This document shows positions 1 to 8,436 of a stretch of 64,000 bases of DNA, one piece after another. Both the position numbers and the translations under genes were made by a program. Location of the stretch: the NCBI RefSeq assembly GCF_038003045.1, contig NZ_JBBOOK010000001.1, positions 806,001 through 870,000 on the forward strand, given 5' to 3'. The first letter of the stretch is position 1. Each line of letters opens with the position of its first letter. Under the pieces are notes generated by a model, which ran no database searches, had not been told where the DNA came from, and was given only the letters and a program-made list of their open reading frames with translations. The stretch is from Sporosarcina sp. FSL W7-1349. GTDB lineage: Bacteria > Bacillota > Bacilli > Bacillales_A > Planococcaceae.

Positions 1-339
1 AACTGCCCCGGCGGATTCGCAAGTATAGTATCCCTTATACCCCTTATCATCCCCCTCATCATAATAAAAACCGCCTTCCACAATAAAGGCTTCCGTATTA
101 TGAAGATGCCAGTGTACGGTAGCTTTTGTACCGGGATCCACTTTCAATAGCATTGTAAAATTACCGGAAACGAGATCGCAATGGAATAGTTTGAAGTGAG
201 TTCCTGGCATCAACCATTCTGTCCAAGGAATCCAATCCGGGTTAATGAATTCCTTCCGATCGCCTTTCGGGCTATTTCCCGGACAGTTCATCCAAAAATC
301 CGGAGTAAAGCGATTCGATGTACCAGTTTGTTTTGACAT
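1..339 (-). CDS. Cupin-domain protein, 2,4'-dihydroxyacetophenone dioxygenase-like (partial)
   Basis: The reading frame is open from an ATG at 339 back to the window edge, so only the first 113 residues are present and the C-terminus is missing. A strong GGGGGAGGAAATG ribosome site precedes the start. The segment VHWHLHNTEAFIVEGGFYY has the HxH...E arrangement of a cupin metal-binding motif. The N-terminal pattern (NPDWIPWTEWLMPGTHFKL) fits, from memory, the ChrR-like or 2,4'-dihydroxyacetophenone dioxygenase cupin family. The substrate cannot be told from the sequence. The gene diverges from the large BTAD-type regulator at 497, and the 158-bp gap between them holds a tandem repeat that could be that regulator's site. 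The cupin fold is fairly certain; the enzyme activity is a guess. Confidence 0.7.
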   Translation of the reverse strand, partial: MSKQTGTSNRFTPDFWMNCPGNSPKGDRKEFINPDWIPWTEWLMPGTHFKLFHCDLVSGNFTMLLKVDPGTKATVHWHLHNTEAFIVEGGFYYDEGDDKGYKGYYTCESAGAV

Positions 340-395
340 AACATTTCCTCCCCCAATGTATTCATAGTTTGTTACCTATCGGTGATAACAATTTC

Positions 396-427
396 AGCAT
401 ATCTAATCGACCTTACACTGACCTTAC
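396..427 (-). promoter_or_regulatory. Tandem 11-bp-spaced direct repeat with a -10-like element (candidate SARP/BTAD operator)
   Basis: GACCTTAC occurs at 409-416 and again at 420-427, exactly one helical turn apart. Read toward the cupin gene (minus strand), the repeats are followed after 7 nt by TATGCT (401-396), a plausible -10. SARP-type activators bind heptamer direct repeats with 11-bp periodicity placed about 8 bp before the -10. The neighbouring regulator has the SARP-type winged helix plus BTAD. The binding itself is inferred. Confidence 0.5.
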
Positions 428-432
428 CGAAT

Positions 433-461
433 TTGATGAAAATTCTTACTAATGGTAGAAT
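433..461 (+). promoter_or_regulatory. Sigma-A-type promoter of the BTAD regulator gene
   Basis: TTGATG (433-438), a 17-nt spacer and TAGAAT (456-461) lie just before the TTG start at 497. The 11-bp-spaced repeats at 409-427 end 5 bp upstream of the -35, so the regulator could also control itself. Confidence 0.6.
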
Positions 462-496
462 GATAGGAAAGTAAATACTTGGGGGGAGTGGGTCTT

Positions 497-3091
497 TTGT
501 ACAACTTATCCAAAGCAATACCTGTGACGGATTATATCATGCCAAGAGAACGATTGTTCACTTTGCTGCAATCTTACGAGCAGAAAAGAGTCGTCTTTTT
601 GACTGCGGGGAATGGCTATGGTAAAACCGCTTTGCTTACCTCTTTTTTTCAAAAGCATCCATGTCTCGCCTCTTGGATTACGTTAACGCAACCGATCTGT
701 TCCTTCGATGAATTGCGGGCTCTGCTCCCCCCTTTATCGACTGGAAAGGAAGGTTGGATTGTCATCGATCAATCAGAAAATGTACAACTTGATGCCTCTA
801 ATCTAGATGACCTCATTTTATGGATCGAACAATTGCCGCCTGCTGCAACCATCGTTTTCTCTGGACGAACCCAGCCGATCGGTTTGCCCATCAGTCGATG
901 GAAAATGCAGCGAATTGCCATCGCTATAGACAAAGCGGAATTGGCTTTTACGAAAGAGGAGGCCGCAGAACTCTTTCATTCCCATTATCAATTTACGATT
1001 ACTAATTACGCAGACAAACGGCTGCTTGAGGATATGGAAGGCTGGCCAGCAGGTCTTGCCTTATTCCATGAAGCGATGGCAAAAAAAACAAGCGGAACAT
1101 TCAGCTCCCGAACGGATTTATATCAATATGTAGCAAACGAAATCATCGCCGACCTCCCCGACGATGTGCGCACATTCCTTCTCCACGCCTCCTTATTTAG
1201 AGATTTGGATGAAATCGTATTAAGCAGCTATCAACCTAACTGGCCTGTTCAAGAATATATACAAGCGATTGGACATACGCACTTAATGTTCTCGCCAAAT
1301 CAAACGAATGTGTATCGGTTGAACGAACTTTTCCGCAAATTTTTCTATCAAATGGCGGAGCAAGAATGGGGTAAGAATGAAATAAAAAAACGCCATCATC
1401 AATTGGCAAAATTATATCGCGACCATTACCGTTTTTTAGAAGCGCTGTCGCAAGCGGTTGCCGCTGGAGAAGATGAACTAGTTATCGCTATCATTATGGA
1501 AATGACGGAACGCTATGAGCCCAGTTCGTTTTTACAAGTGCTGGACGGCTATTTAGAACAGGTCTCCCCTTCTGTTCATTTAGCGGAAATCAGTTTGTTT
1601 TTGTTCCGCTGTATTCCGACCAGTTTGTTGGGGCAGTTGATTGAACCATTACGTTCCATCATAGATAGATGCGAGGTTGAAAATTCACCTGCTTATGGAG
1701 AACTCTGTCATCGCCTTGCGACCATTTATTTTTTTCAAGGCGAGTTACAGCAAGCATTGGAATTCAGTACCATCAGCTTAACGTTTTCAATGAAACAACA
1801 GGACGAGCGGATGATTGCTTTGAATTTAAGTAAACTGGCGAAAATCCATCGTTTTTTTGGCAATCATGAACAATCAGTATCCTATACTCGCCAAGCGTTG
1901 GCAAAGGCTGATCTATTCGGATTTCAACATACCCAAATGCACACGTTATGGAATGCGGCTGAACTCTCCATGGATGAAGGAGACCTGGAAAAAGCACGGC
2001 GTTTCGCGGAGCAGGCAATTCAGCTGTCAACACAATGTGATAAAGCATCGATTGTTTATCCAATGTGTACAATGAGCCGATATTACCGAAAACAATCTAA
2101 TTTACAAGAAGCCCTTCACTGGGCCAATCTGGCAATCGATCACGCAAACCGCTATTCCATTCAGTCTGACCAAGGCTGGTCAAGGTCTGCCGCGGCCCGT
2201 TGCTATGCCGAATTAGGTGAAATTGAAAAAGCACAGGATTTAATGAAACAAGCCGTTCACCTTTTTTTAGAGAATCGTCATTTCCATGCTTATTATCTAC
2301 GAAAGCTAAAAGCAATTTCATCTTCGAGTCGTCTCCCCAATCGGGACGAAAAAACCGGAAAACTGAAAATTCGTTTGTTTGGTCCATTCTCCATCGAAAT
2401 AGACGGAAAACCGATCCGCTTTCGCCGCCAAACTAGCTTGCGGATCTTGCTCCTCTTAGTTTCTAATTATGAAAGAAGATGGTCAAAGGAAGAACTAATT
2501 GGGTTATTGTCCCCGGATGAACCGGAAGAGGCGGCATCCAATCAGTTCTATGTCGCTTTATCTATTTTACGAAAACAGCTGGAGCCGGGATTGAAAAAAG
2601 GAAGAGACTCTAAATTTATCGTCTACCAAGATTCCCTCTATTCATTCCAGTTGGAGGAAGCAGAAGTCGATATGAAGACGCTAAAGGAATTGATGGCCAA
2701 GCCGTATAGCAAGGAAACCGCAGCCAAAGCCATTGAACTTTATCAAAATGGCCTATTGCCGGAATACCCATATGAAGACTGGTTATCTGACAATCGGACA
2801 ATCGTTCAAGAACAGTTTATGAAGACATTGCAAGCATGGTCGGCGCAATGCGAAGAGGTTGGAAAATTTGAAGAGGCTGCCAATATGATAAAAACGATCC
2901 TTACACTGGAGCCGTATGACGAGAGATTTCATTTACAATATGTGCAATTGTTAATCAAAAGCAAGCAGCCCGGAAAATCCCGAAAAGCCGCAAATCAAGC
3001 CATCGAACTTTTTGAAAACGAACTGGGCATTACTGTGCGTCCGCAATTCGAACTGCTATTCTCCGATGATAAGTTACAGTATTCGTCTTGA
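497..3091 (+). CDS. MalT-like ATPase / TPR / SARP-type (winged helix + BTAD) transcriptional activator
   Basis: I start this 864-aa protein at TTG 497, which is preceded by GGGGGGAGTGGG at a good distance; an in-frame TTG at 479 lies before that Shine-Dalgarno. The N-terminus has an NTPase: Walker A AGNGYGKTA at about residues 37-45 and Walker B WIVIDQSE near 87-94. A helical, TPR-like middle follows (about 330-610). From about residue 622 (LKIRLFGPFSIEIDGK) comes an OmpR/SARP winged helix, then a bacterial transcriptional activator domain (BTAD) to the end. This order is that of large signal-sensing activators. The DNA-binding domain is C-terminal and no LuxR-type HTH is visible. It diverges from a cupin gene, which is the obvious candidate target. 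The ligand is unknown. Confidence 0.82.
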   Translation: MYNLSKAIPVTDYIMPRERLFTLLQSYEQKRVVFLTAGNGYGKTALLTSFFQKHPCLASWITLTQPICSFDELRALLPPLSTGKEGWIVIDQSENVQLDASNLDDLILWIEQLPPAATIVFSGRTQPIGLPISRWKMQRIAIAIDKAELAFTKEEAAELFHSHYQFTITNYADKRLLEDMEGWPAGLALFHEAMAKKTSGTFSSRTDLYQYVANEIIADLPDDVRTFLLHASLFRDLDEIVLSSYQPNWPVQEYIQAIGHTHLMFSPNQTNVYRLNELFRKFFYQMAEQEWGKNEIKKRHHQLAKLYRDHYRFLEALSQAVAAGEDELVIAIIMEMTERYEPSSFLQVLDGYLEQVSPSVHLAEISLFLFRCIPTSLLGQLIEPLRSIIDRCEVENSPAYGELCHRLATIYFFQGELQQALEFSTISLTFSMKQQDERMIALNLSKLAKIHRFFGNHEQSVSYTRQALAKADLFGFQHTQMHTLWNAAELSMDEGDLEKARRFAEQAIQLSTQCDKASIVYPMCTMSRYYRKQSNLQEALHWANLAIDHANRYSIQSDQGWSRSAAARCYAELGEIEKAQDLMKQAVHLFLENRHFHAYYLRKLKAISSSSRLPNRDEKTGKLKIRLFGPFSIEIDGKPIRFRRQTSLRILLLLVSNYERRWSKEELIGLLSPDEPEEAASNQFYVALSILRKQLEPGLKKGRDSKFIVYQDSLYSFQLEEAEVDMKTLKELMAKPYSKETAAKAIELYQNGLLPEYPYEDWLSDNRTIVQEQFMKTLQAWSAQCEEVGKFEEAANMIKTILTLEPYDERFHLQYVQLLIKSKQPGKSRKAANQAIELFENELGITVRPQFELLFSDDKLQYSS

Positions 3092-3131
3092 TATCCGATC
3101 TACCTATCGGGTTTGTCCAAATGAAATAAAA

Positions 3132-3165
3132 ATAGACTTGCTCTCTCCCTGAAGAACAAGTCTAT
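3132..3165. terminator. Bidirectional hairpin between convergent genes
   Basis: ATAGACTTG (3132-3140) pairs perfectly with CAAGTCTAT (3157-3165) across a 16-nt loop. A-rich sequence lies on the left and T-rich sequence on the right, so it can end both the regulator gene and the DMT exporter gene that converge here. Confidence 0.55.
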
Positions 3166-3179
3166 CGTTTGTTTCCTAT

Positions 3180-4082
3180 CTATTCCACTTCTTTAACGAC
3201 GCGTGGGCTTTGTTTCATCCCGACCCAATTGATAATAAGGACGCTCGAAATCGCCACAACTCCCCCAATCATCGAGAGTAGGCTCGGAAATTCTTTCAAC
3301 CAGAGCCAGGCGACGATAATGGCGACGACCGGTTCAGCATAGAGCATGCTGGCAACGGAGCCTGCTTCGCTGACGGATAAAGCGATCGCCCACGTGACAT
3401 AAGCAAGCGCAGCAGGAAAAAGACCCATATAGATCGTAGACAAATTCGCTTCCAGTGTCGCTCCTTGGATGCCTTCCCATAATCCCGGAAAATAAATGAA
3501 AAATGGGATGGTCCCGGCCCACGTAAAATAGGCAGTCAGTTCGACGGGATGGTATTTCGCAAAAAGCGGCTTCTGGAAAACGAAAAAGACCGATGTAGCA
3601 AAAGCGGCCAATAGAATCAGCAATCCACCTTTGGAAACGGTGAAGGACGTTCCTTCTGAACCCAAAGTAATCAGAACGACACCGATGAAACCGACGGACA
3701 TTCCGATCCACCCGAAGGCGCTTAAACGTTCTTTTAACACAAGGACCGCTATCAATGCGGTAAAAATAGGAGCCGACGCAATAAACATTCCCGCCGTTCC
3801 GGCAGAAACCGTTTCCTCCCCATAAGTGACGCCTAAATGATAGACACTGATTCCCACCCAGCCGAGCAACAATATTTTGACTATATCTTCTTTGGCGGGA
3901 AGCCGGAATTTGGTTCCGGGCCACAGGGCATAGATCACAAACACACTTGATGCAATTAAAAAACGGGTCAGCACAAGATGCCCTGGCGTATAGCCGCCGA
4001 GTAAGCCCGCCCGGATTGCGGCAAATCCAGAGCCCCACACGAGTACGGTGAAAACCGCCAGAAAAAATGCTTTTTTATTCAC
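3180..4082 (-). CDS. EamA-family (DMT superfamily) membrane transporter
   Basis: This 300-aa, very hydrophobic protein has about ten predicted membrane segments, arranged as two EamA repeats. The first holds the pattern FAAIRAGLLGGYTPGHLVLTR near the N-terminus, and the second repeat is in the C-terminal half (PALAYVTWAIALSVSEAGSVA). The family consists of metabolite and drug exporters of the inner membrane; no substrate can be assigned. It starts with GTG after GTGAGGG. The small HhH gene ends only 15 bp upstream, so the two probably form a two-gene operon. The protein ends in a short charged cytoplasmic tail. Confidence 0.85.
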   Translation of the reverse strand: MNKKAFFLAVFTVLVWGSGFAAIRAGLLGGYTPGHLVLTRFLIASSVFVIYALWPGTKFRLPAKEDIVKILLLGWVGISVYHLGVTYGEETVSAGTAGMFIASAPIFTALIAVLVLKERLSAFGWIGMSVGFIGVVLITLGSEGTSFTVSKGGLLILLAAFATSVFFVFQKPLFAKYHPVELTAYFTWAGTIPFFIYFPGLWEGIQGATLEANLSTIYMGLFPAALAYVTWAIALSVSEAGSVASMLYAEPVVAIIVAWLWLKEFPSLLSMIGGVVAISSVLIINWVGMKQSPRVVKEVE

Positions 4083-4097
4083 TGAAAAACCCTCACT

Positions 4098-4307
4098 TCA
4101 CTTTTCACTTTCGCCCATAAAGGCCATTCCTTTATGAGCCATCGCTTCCCGTAGTTGTTGCAACGCCTTTGGTCCAATGCCATGAAGTTGGCTTAGATCG
4201 GATGCCGTCATGGCGGACAACTGTTCCAACGAAACAATCCGCGCTTCTGCCAATGCACGTAAAGCAGGCTTCGCCAAACCCGCAGGCAGATCATTTTGCA
4301 CTGTCAT
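4098..4307 (-). CDS. Small helix-hairpin-helix protein (RNA polymerase alpha-CTD-like)
   Basis: A 69-aa protein starting at ATG 4307 (MTVQNDLPAGLAKPALRALA), preceded by AAAGGGGAAG. An in-frame TTG at 4331 is less well placed. The body SLEQLSAMTASDLSQLHGIG followed by PKALQQLREAM is a helix-hairpin-helix unit like that in the C-terminal domain of the RNA polymerase alpha subunit, which suggests nonspecific DNA contact. Small stand-alone proteins of this type are common in Bacillales and usually annotated only as DNA-binding or hypothetical. It is the first gene of a putative operon with the EamA transporter. Confidence 0.72.
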   Translation of the reverse strand: MTVQNDLPAGLAKPALRALAEARIVSLEQLSAMTASDLSQLHGIGPKALQQLREAMAHKGMAFMGESEK

Positions 4308-4399
4308 CGCAGCATCTTCCCCTTTTGTCAAAATTACTTATGTATAAAGGCTAATTTATCATAACATGAAGCAGCTGGCCATTCCCCATCATATAAAAT

Positions 4400-4442
4400 A
4401 AAAAAGACGGTTCTTGAGCTTCCGTCAGAAAGCAACAGAACC
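4400..4442 (-). terminator. Rho-independent terminator of the riboswitch-controlled transporter operon
   Basis: On the minus strand GACGG...CCGTC (4426-4406) is followed by TTTTTTATTTT. A competing longer stem GGTTCT/AGAACC reaches into the end of the upstream ATPase gene. It sits right after the stop of the last ABC ATPase gene. Confidence 0.6.
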
Positions 4443-5225
4443 ATCCCGATTTATGGAAATAGTGGAATTGAGTAGTTTTTTCGTATAAGGATGTTTGGCA
4501 TCCCTTTTCAAGTGGTTCGAATGTATTTCCTCAATGATTTCTCCTTCGTACATAACATAGAGTTTGTCACAAATGGATTCGGCGACAGCTAAGTCATGCG
4601 TGATGAAAATACAAGAAAAGTTAGTTTTGACTCGTAAATCTATGAGGAGTTGTAGAATTTGCTGTTGAATCGTTACATCGAGGGCAGATGTACATTCATC
4701 ACAAATAATGAGATCGGGGTTCAATCCGATTGCTCTTGCGATGACGACCCTTTGCAGCTGCCCGCCGCTTAATTCATGCGGATACCGGTTCATGAACTCT
4801 TTTTCAAGCCCTACCATCTCCAGTAATTCTTCCGCAAAAGCGAATGCTTCTTTTTTATGAAGGATGTTGAAATTAAGAAAAGGTTCCATTATATACGTGC
4901 CAATCTTCATTCTTGGACTGAAGGTAGCCAAAGGATCCTGAAAAATCATCTGAACTTGCTTATAGTATTCTTGTAGCGCTTTTTTTCGAAGAAAGGTGCT
5001 GTCTTTTCCTTTAAAGATGATAGCCCCACTCGTCACGTTGGTCAAATGGGAAATCATTTTGGCAATAGTGCTCTTCCCACAGCCGCTTTCCCCCACAATC
5101 CCAATACATTCCCCTTCCCTGATCCGCAGATTTAGATTTTTAACCGCCTGAAGATTTTTGCCCCCATAGCCTCTGAATTGCTTGGTGACATCGATTAATT
5201 CTAGAATAATCTTGTCCTCATTCAT
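4425..5225 (-). CDS. ABC transporter ATP-binding protein, OppF/NikE-like
   Basis: The 266-aa protein has Walker A GIVGESGCGKSTIAK, the signature LSGGQLQRV and the Walker B segment LIICDECTSALD, then an H-loop (FITHDLAV). It carries the OppF/DppF-type C-terminal extension (HPYTKKLLNS). It overlaps the preceding ATPase gene by 4 bp (ATGA), the usual pairing of the two non-identical ATPases in peptide/nickel importers. It energises import of the solute bound by the lipoprotein at 6039-7598 and is the last gene of the operon. The Walker B Glu is present (CDE), so it should be active. Confidence 0.9.
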   Translation of the reverse strand: MNEDKIILELIDVTKQFRGYGGKNLQAVKNLNLRIREGECIGIVGESGCGKSTIAKMISHLTNVTSGAIIFKGKDSTFLRKKALQEYYKQVQMIFQDPLATFSPRMKIGTYIMEPFLNFNILHKKEAFAFAEELLEMVGLEKEFMNRYPHELSGGQLQRVVIARAIGLNPDLIICDECTSALDVTIQQQILQLLIDLRVKTNFSCIFITHDLAVAESICDKLYVMYEGEIIEEIHSNHLKRDAKHPYTKKLLNSTISINRDGSVAF

Positions 5226-6013
5226 GGCAGGCTTCCTTTCAATTCAGGAATGGCATCTAACAGTTTTCGAGTATACTCCTTTTGAGGCCGAGAAATGATG
5301 TGATCTTTCTCATCAAATTCCACGATTTCTCCCTTATGCATGACCACTATCCGATCCGCCATATATGCAGCAGTTCCTATATTATGGGTGATCCATATAA
5401 TGCTCGATTGAACCTCTTCCTTCAGAGCGAGAAATTCATCCATAATTTGAATTTGCGTCACGACATCCAAGGCACTTGTAGGTTCATCCGCCAAAATAAG
5501 CTGCGGCTCCATACATAAAGCCATACTGATGGCCACCCTTTGTTTCATTCCTCCACTTAATTGGAAGGGATATGAGTTTAAAATACGATCCGTATCCGGA
5601 AGCTCCATCTTCACAAGGGCTGCTTTCGCTTTTTTGATCGCCTCCGCCTTTGAAACATTTCGATGGGTCCGAATACTTTCCACAAACTGCTTCCCTATTT
5701 TCATAATCGGATTCATATAAGAACCCGGGTTCTGAAAAATCATCGTAATTTCATTGCCACGAAGATGTCTCCATTGCTTTTGATTCAGCGTCAGCAGATC
5801 TTCGCCATTGAAAAGGATGGCCCCCGCTTCCACGTTCGCATTCGAAGGAAGAAGATGAAAGATAGATTTGATGAGGGTAGACTTTCCACAGCCGCTCTCC
5901 CCGACAATCGCAATCACTTCATTTTGCTTTATATCCAAATTTATATTATGAATAGCCTTTCTCCCACCATCATACGCGACGGTGAGAGACTTCACTTCAA
6001 GCAATTTGCTCAT
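5222..6013 (-). CDS. ABC transporter ATP-binding protein, OppD/NikD-like
   Basis: The 263-aa ATPase has Walker A IVGESGCGKSTLIK, the signature LSGGMKQRVAIS and Walker B LILADEPTSALDV, followed by the H-loop (WITHNIGTAA). The C-terminal HPXX-type region is replaced by RPQKEYTRKLLDAIP, still of the Opp/Dpp/Nik class. It lies 25 bp after the substrate-binding lipoprotein gene and overlaps the next ATPase. It works as a heterodimer with that ATPase on the cytoplasmic face of the importer. The Opp/Nik subfamily is clear, but the solute cannot be read from the ATPase. Confidence 0.9.
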   Translation of the reverse strand: MSKLLEVKSLTVAYDGGRKAIHNINLDIKQNEVIAIVGESGCGKSTLIKSIFHLLPSNANVEAGAILFNGEDLLTLNQKQWRHLRGNEITMIFQNPGSYMNPIMKIGKQFVESIRTHRNVSKAEAIKKAKAALVKMELPDTDRILNSYPFQLSGGMKQRVAISMALCMEPQLILADEPTSALDVVTQIQIMDEFLALKEEVQSSIIWITHNIGTAAYMADRIVVMHKGEIVEFDEKDHIISRPQKEYTRKLLDAIPELKGSLP

Positions 6014-6038
6014 CGTGCATAGACTCCATTCTCGTGAA

Positions 6039-7598
6039 TTAGTTCACTTTTACCCGCTCATCGATATAGTAAAGTTCCGAGATGTATCGATGGACGCCTT
6101 CTACATTTTTTCTTGTTACGACGGTTCCTTCTTGGTAATAAAGGAACAAGGAGGAGACATCTTCCATTAATATCTTAGCCCCGTCCATGCCGAGTTGATC
6201 TCGCGAAGCTTTGTCCATTGTATTACTAAGCTGTGTAATAATTTCGTCCAGTTGCTCATTAGAATACTTCCCATGGTTCCCGGCACTTCCCGTGGTGAAG
6301 CTGGCCTCTAAGAAATACTGCGCATCCGCAGTTGGAGCAGATGTCCACCTTTCCCAAATTAGATCGAAATTACCGGACTTGGCCATATCCTCATAGTTTT
6401 CTACTTGAATGACCTCTACACCAATTCCAATCTCTTTATATTGAGCCTGCATAGCCGTTCCAATATTATTGGCATCACTTCCATGATTCGTTCGCGAAAC
6501 GAATTTTAACACAATATTTTCTCCGTCTGCTTCTCGGATCCCATCCCCATTCGTATCAACAAATCCAGCTTGGTCTAGCAATTCATTAGCCTTTTCAGGG
6601 TTATAACCGTATGTATCTTCTCCTTTATGTCCAAAGCTCAACAACTCATTAAAAGGGCCTTTGGCTGGAATCCCGTTGACGATTTTTGTTGCATACGTTT
6701 CCTTGTCCATCCCGTACGAAAGGGCTTGTCTAAATTCCAAACTTTTCATGTAAGGCTTTTCCATGTTTAATCGCAATAAAAATATCCGCAAGTTGGGCCC
6801 TTTTTGAACGTTAAAATCCTTGTTGTTCTCAAATAGGGATAAATCCTTTGCTCCTAATTGAGTAGCAAAATCGATTTCCCCAGATTGTAATGCCATTGAC
6901 CGGGTAGAGGCGTCTTGGATATATTTCACATTGACGACATCTACACCGATTGCCCCGCTCCAATGTTCTTCATGCTTATGAAGCGTTAAGCCGACATCCG
7001 GAGTGAACTTTACTACTTGGAAAGCCCCCGTTGCAACAGGCTTATACTTAAAATCCTTTGAATCGGCTGCCGTCGTATCCACGATCGTAAAAACCGGATC
7101 CGCTAAATTGTTTACTAAAGTCGCAAACGGTTTTTCCGTTTTTATAGTTAGCACTTGCCCCTCTGCCGTCATTGATTCCACCGGAAATTTAACATCATCC
7201 CGATCACTGATTTGCAATGCCCTTTCAATGGATTTCTTGGCAGCTTCGGCGTCGACCGGATTTCCATTGTGGAACTTCACTCCGTCACGAATTTGAAAAA
7301 CAGTAGTTGTTTCATCCACTTGCTCCCAAGATTCAGCAATCACCGGCTTTAACTCCATATTTTCATCGTATTGGACAAGACTCTCTCCAATCCCTAAACG
7401 AGATAAGGTCCAGCCATTCCATCCTTCCGTCGGTTCAATATTCGGGTCCAGCCAAAACAATGCTAGGTTTAATGTCTTCGTATCCTCCGACTTGCTTTCT
7501 GTTGGCGACGTTCCGGTATTTTCGGCACTTTGCGTATTACACCCAAAGAGTAGGACACTTGTGATGAAAAGCAAACAAATAAAAAGACTTTTTTTCAT
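6039..7598 (-). CDS. Solute-binding lipoprotein of the nickel/peptide family (NikA-like, SBP_bac_5)
   Basis: This 519-aa secreted lipoprotein has a signal peptide with a lipobox (LLFGC, Cys at about 20). The mature part matches the SBP_bac_5 fold: ALFWLDPNIEPTEGWNGWTL near the N-terminus, then GESLVQYDENMELKPVIAES and the FQIRDGVKFHNG motif. The GWNGW segment near the start of the mature protein resembles nickel- and metallophore-binding members (NikA, CntA) more than oligopeptide binders, but that is recall, not a measured score. The operon sits behind a cobalamin riboswitch. Cobalt, a cobalt chelate or a corrinoid precursor is therefore the most economical substrate guess. Confidence 0.82.
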   Translation of the reverse strand: MKKSLFICLLFITSVLLFGCNTQSAENTGTSPTESKSEDTKTLNLALFWLDPNIEPTEGWNGWTLSRLGIGESLVQYDENMELKPVIAESWEQVDETTTVFQIRDGVKFHNGNPVDAEAAKKSIERALQISDRDDVKFPVESMTAEGQVLTIKTEKPFATLVNNLADPVFTIVDTTAADSKDFKYKPVATGAFQVVKFTPDVGLTLHKHEEHWSGAIGVDVVNVKYIQDASTRSMALQSGEIDFATQLGAKDLSLFENNKDFNVQKGPNLRIFLLRLNMEKPYMKSLEFRQALSYGMDKETYATKIVNGIPAKGPFNELLSFGHKGEDTYGYNPEKANELLDQAGFVDTNGDGIREADGENIVLKFVSRTNHGSDANNIGTAMQAQYKEIGIGVEVIQVENYEDMAKSGNFDLIWERWTSAPTADAQYFLEASFTTGSAGNHGKYSNEQLDEIITQLSNTMDKASRDQLGMDGAKILMEDVSSLFLYYQEGTVVTRKNVEGVHRYISELYYIDERVKVN

Positions 7599-7617
7599 TC
7601 TACTTCCTCCATTTTAT

Positions 7618-8436
7618 TTAAGTATGCTTAGGATCTAATACATCTCTAGCTAAATCTCCAAGCGTATTGAAAATAGCAACTACTGTAAAAATAGCAATTC
7701 CAGGGAAGATCAATAACCACGGAGCAGTTTGCAGATAAGCTCTTCCTTCATTGAGCATATTGCCCCATTCCGGAGTTGGTGTTTGAACTCCCAAACCTAA
7801 AAATGACAGTCCTGCCAGGGCCAACATGATTCCCCCGATATCAATGACGAATTGGACAATGAATGAAGAAGAGATATTCGGAAAGATATAATGGGTGACC
7901 AGCTTCATCTTCCCCGCCCCCGCCATTTTTGCGGCTTGGATATATTCATTATTTTTGACTTCCCAAACAAGTACTCGGGTTAGTCTTGCATACTTTGTCC
8001 ACCATACGATTGAAAAAGCGATAATAGTATTCTTCATGCCTGGTCCTAGTACTCCCACGATCGCAATGGCGAATACAATATCAGGAAAAGACAGGACCGT
8101 ATCGGTAATTCGCATGATGATCGTATCGACAATTCCGCCAAACAGTCCTGAAATTACCCCAATCGTCACTCCTAAAATCGTCACAATACTTAACAGCAGA
8201 CTCGTCATTCCGAGAGAAACACTCGCACCATACAAGATTCTGGAAAGGATGCAGCGCCCCACTTGATCGGTTCCAAGGGGATACTCTAGGCTAGGTGCTT
8301 CCAGAATCCGAGCAAAATCTGTTTTTAATGGATCATGAGGAGCAAAGATAGGAGCAATAATAGCCAATAGGATGAAGACAACGGCGATGGCTAAGACAAT
8401 TTTGAACCAAACATTTTTCCTTTTTCGTGTTTTCAC
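7618..8436 (-). CDS. ABC transporter permease, NikC/DppC-like
   Basis: The 272-aa inner-membrane protein has about six hydrophobic segments. It shows the OppC_N/BPD_transp_1 layout: a short N-terminal helix, then APHDPLKTDFARILEAPSLE before the TM domain. The EAA loop is EYIQAAKMAGAGKMKLVTHY followed by IFPN, which contacts the ATPases. The start overlaps the upstream permease gene by 4 bp. It forms the pore with the permease at 8433-9398. It belongs to the riboswitch-led operon. Confidence 0.9.
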   Translation of the reverse strand: MKTRKRKNVWFKIVLAIAVVFILLAIIAPIFAPHDPLKTDFARILEAPSLEYPLGTDQVGRCILSRILYGASVSLGMTSLLLSIVTILGVTIGVISGLFGGIVDTIIMRITDTVLSFPDIVFAIAIVGVLGPGMKNTIIAFSIVWWTKYARLTRVLVWEVKNNEYIQAAKMAGAGKMKLVTHYIFPNISSSFIVQFVIDIGGIMLALAGLSFLGLGVQTPTPEWGNMLNEGRAYLQTAPWLLIFPGIAIFTVVAIFNTLGDLARDVLDPKHT

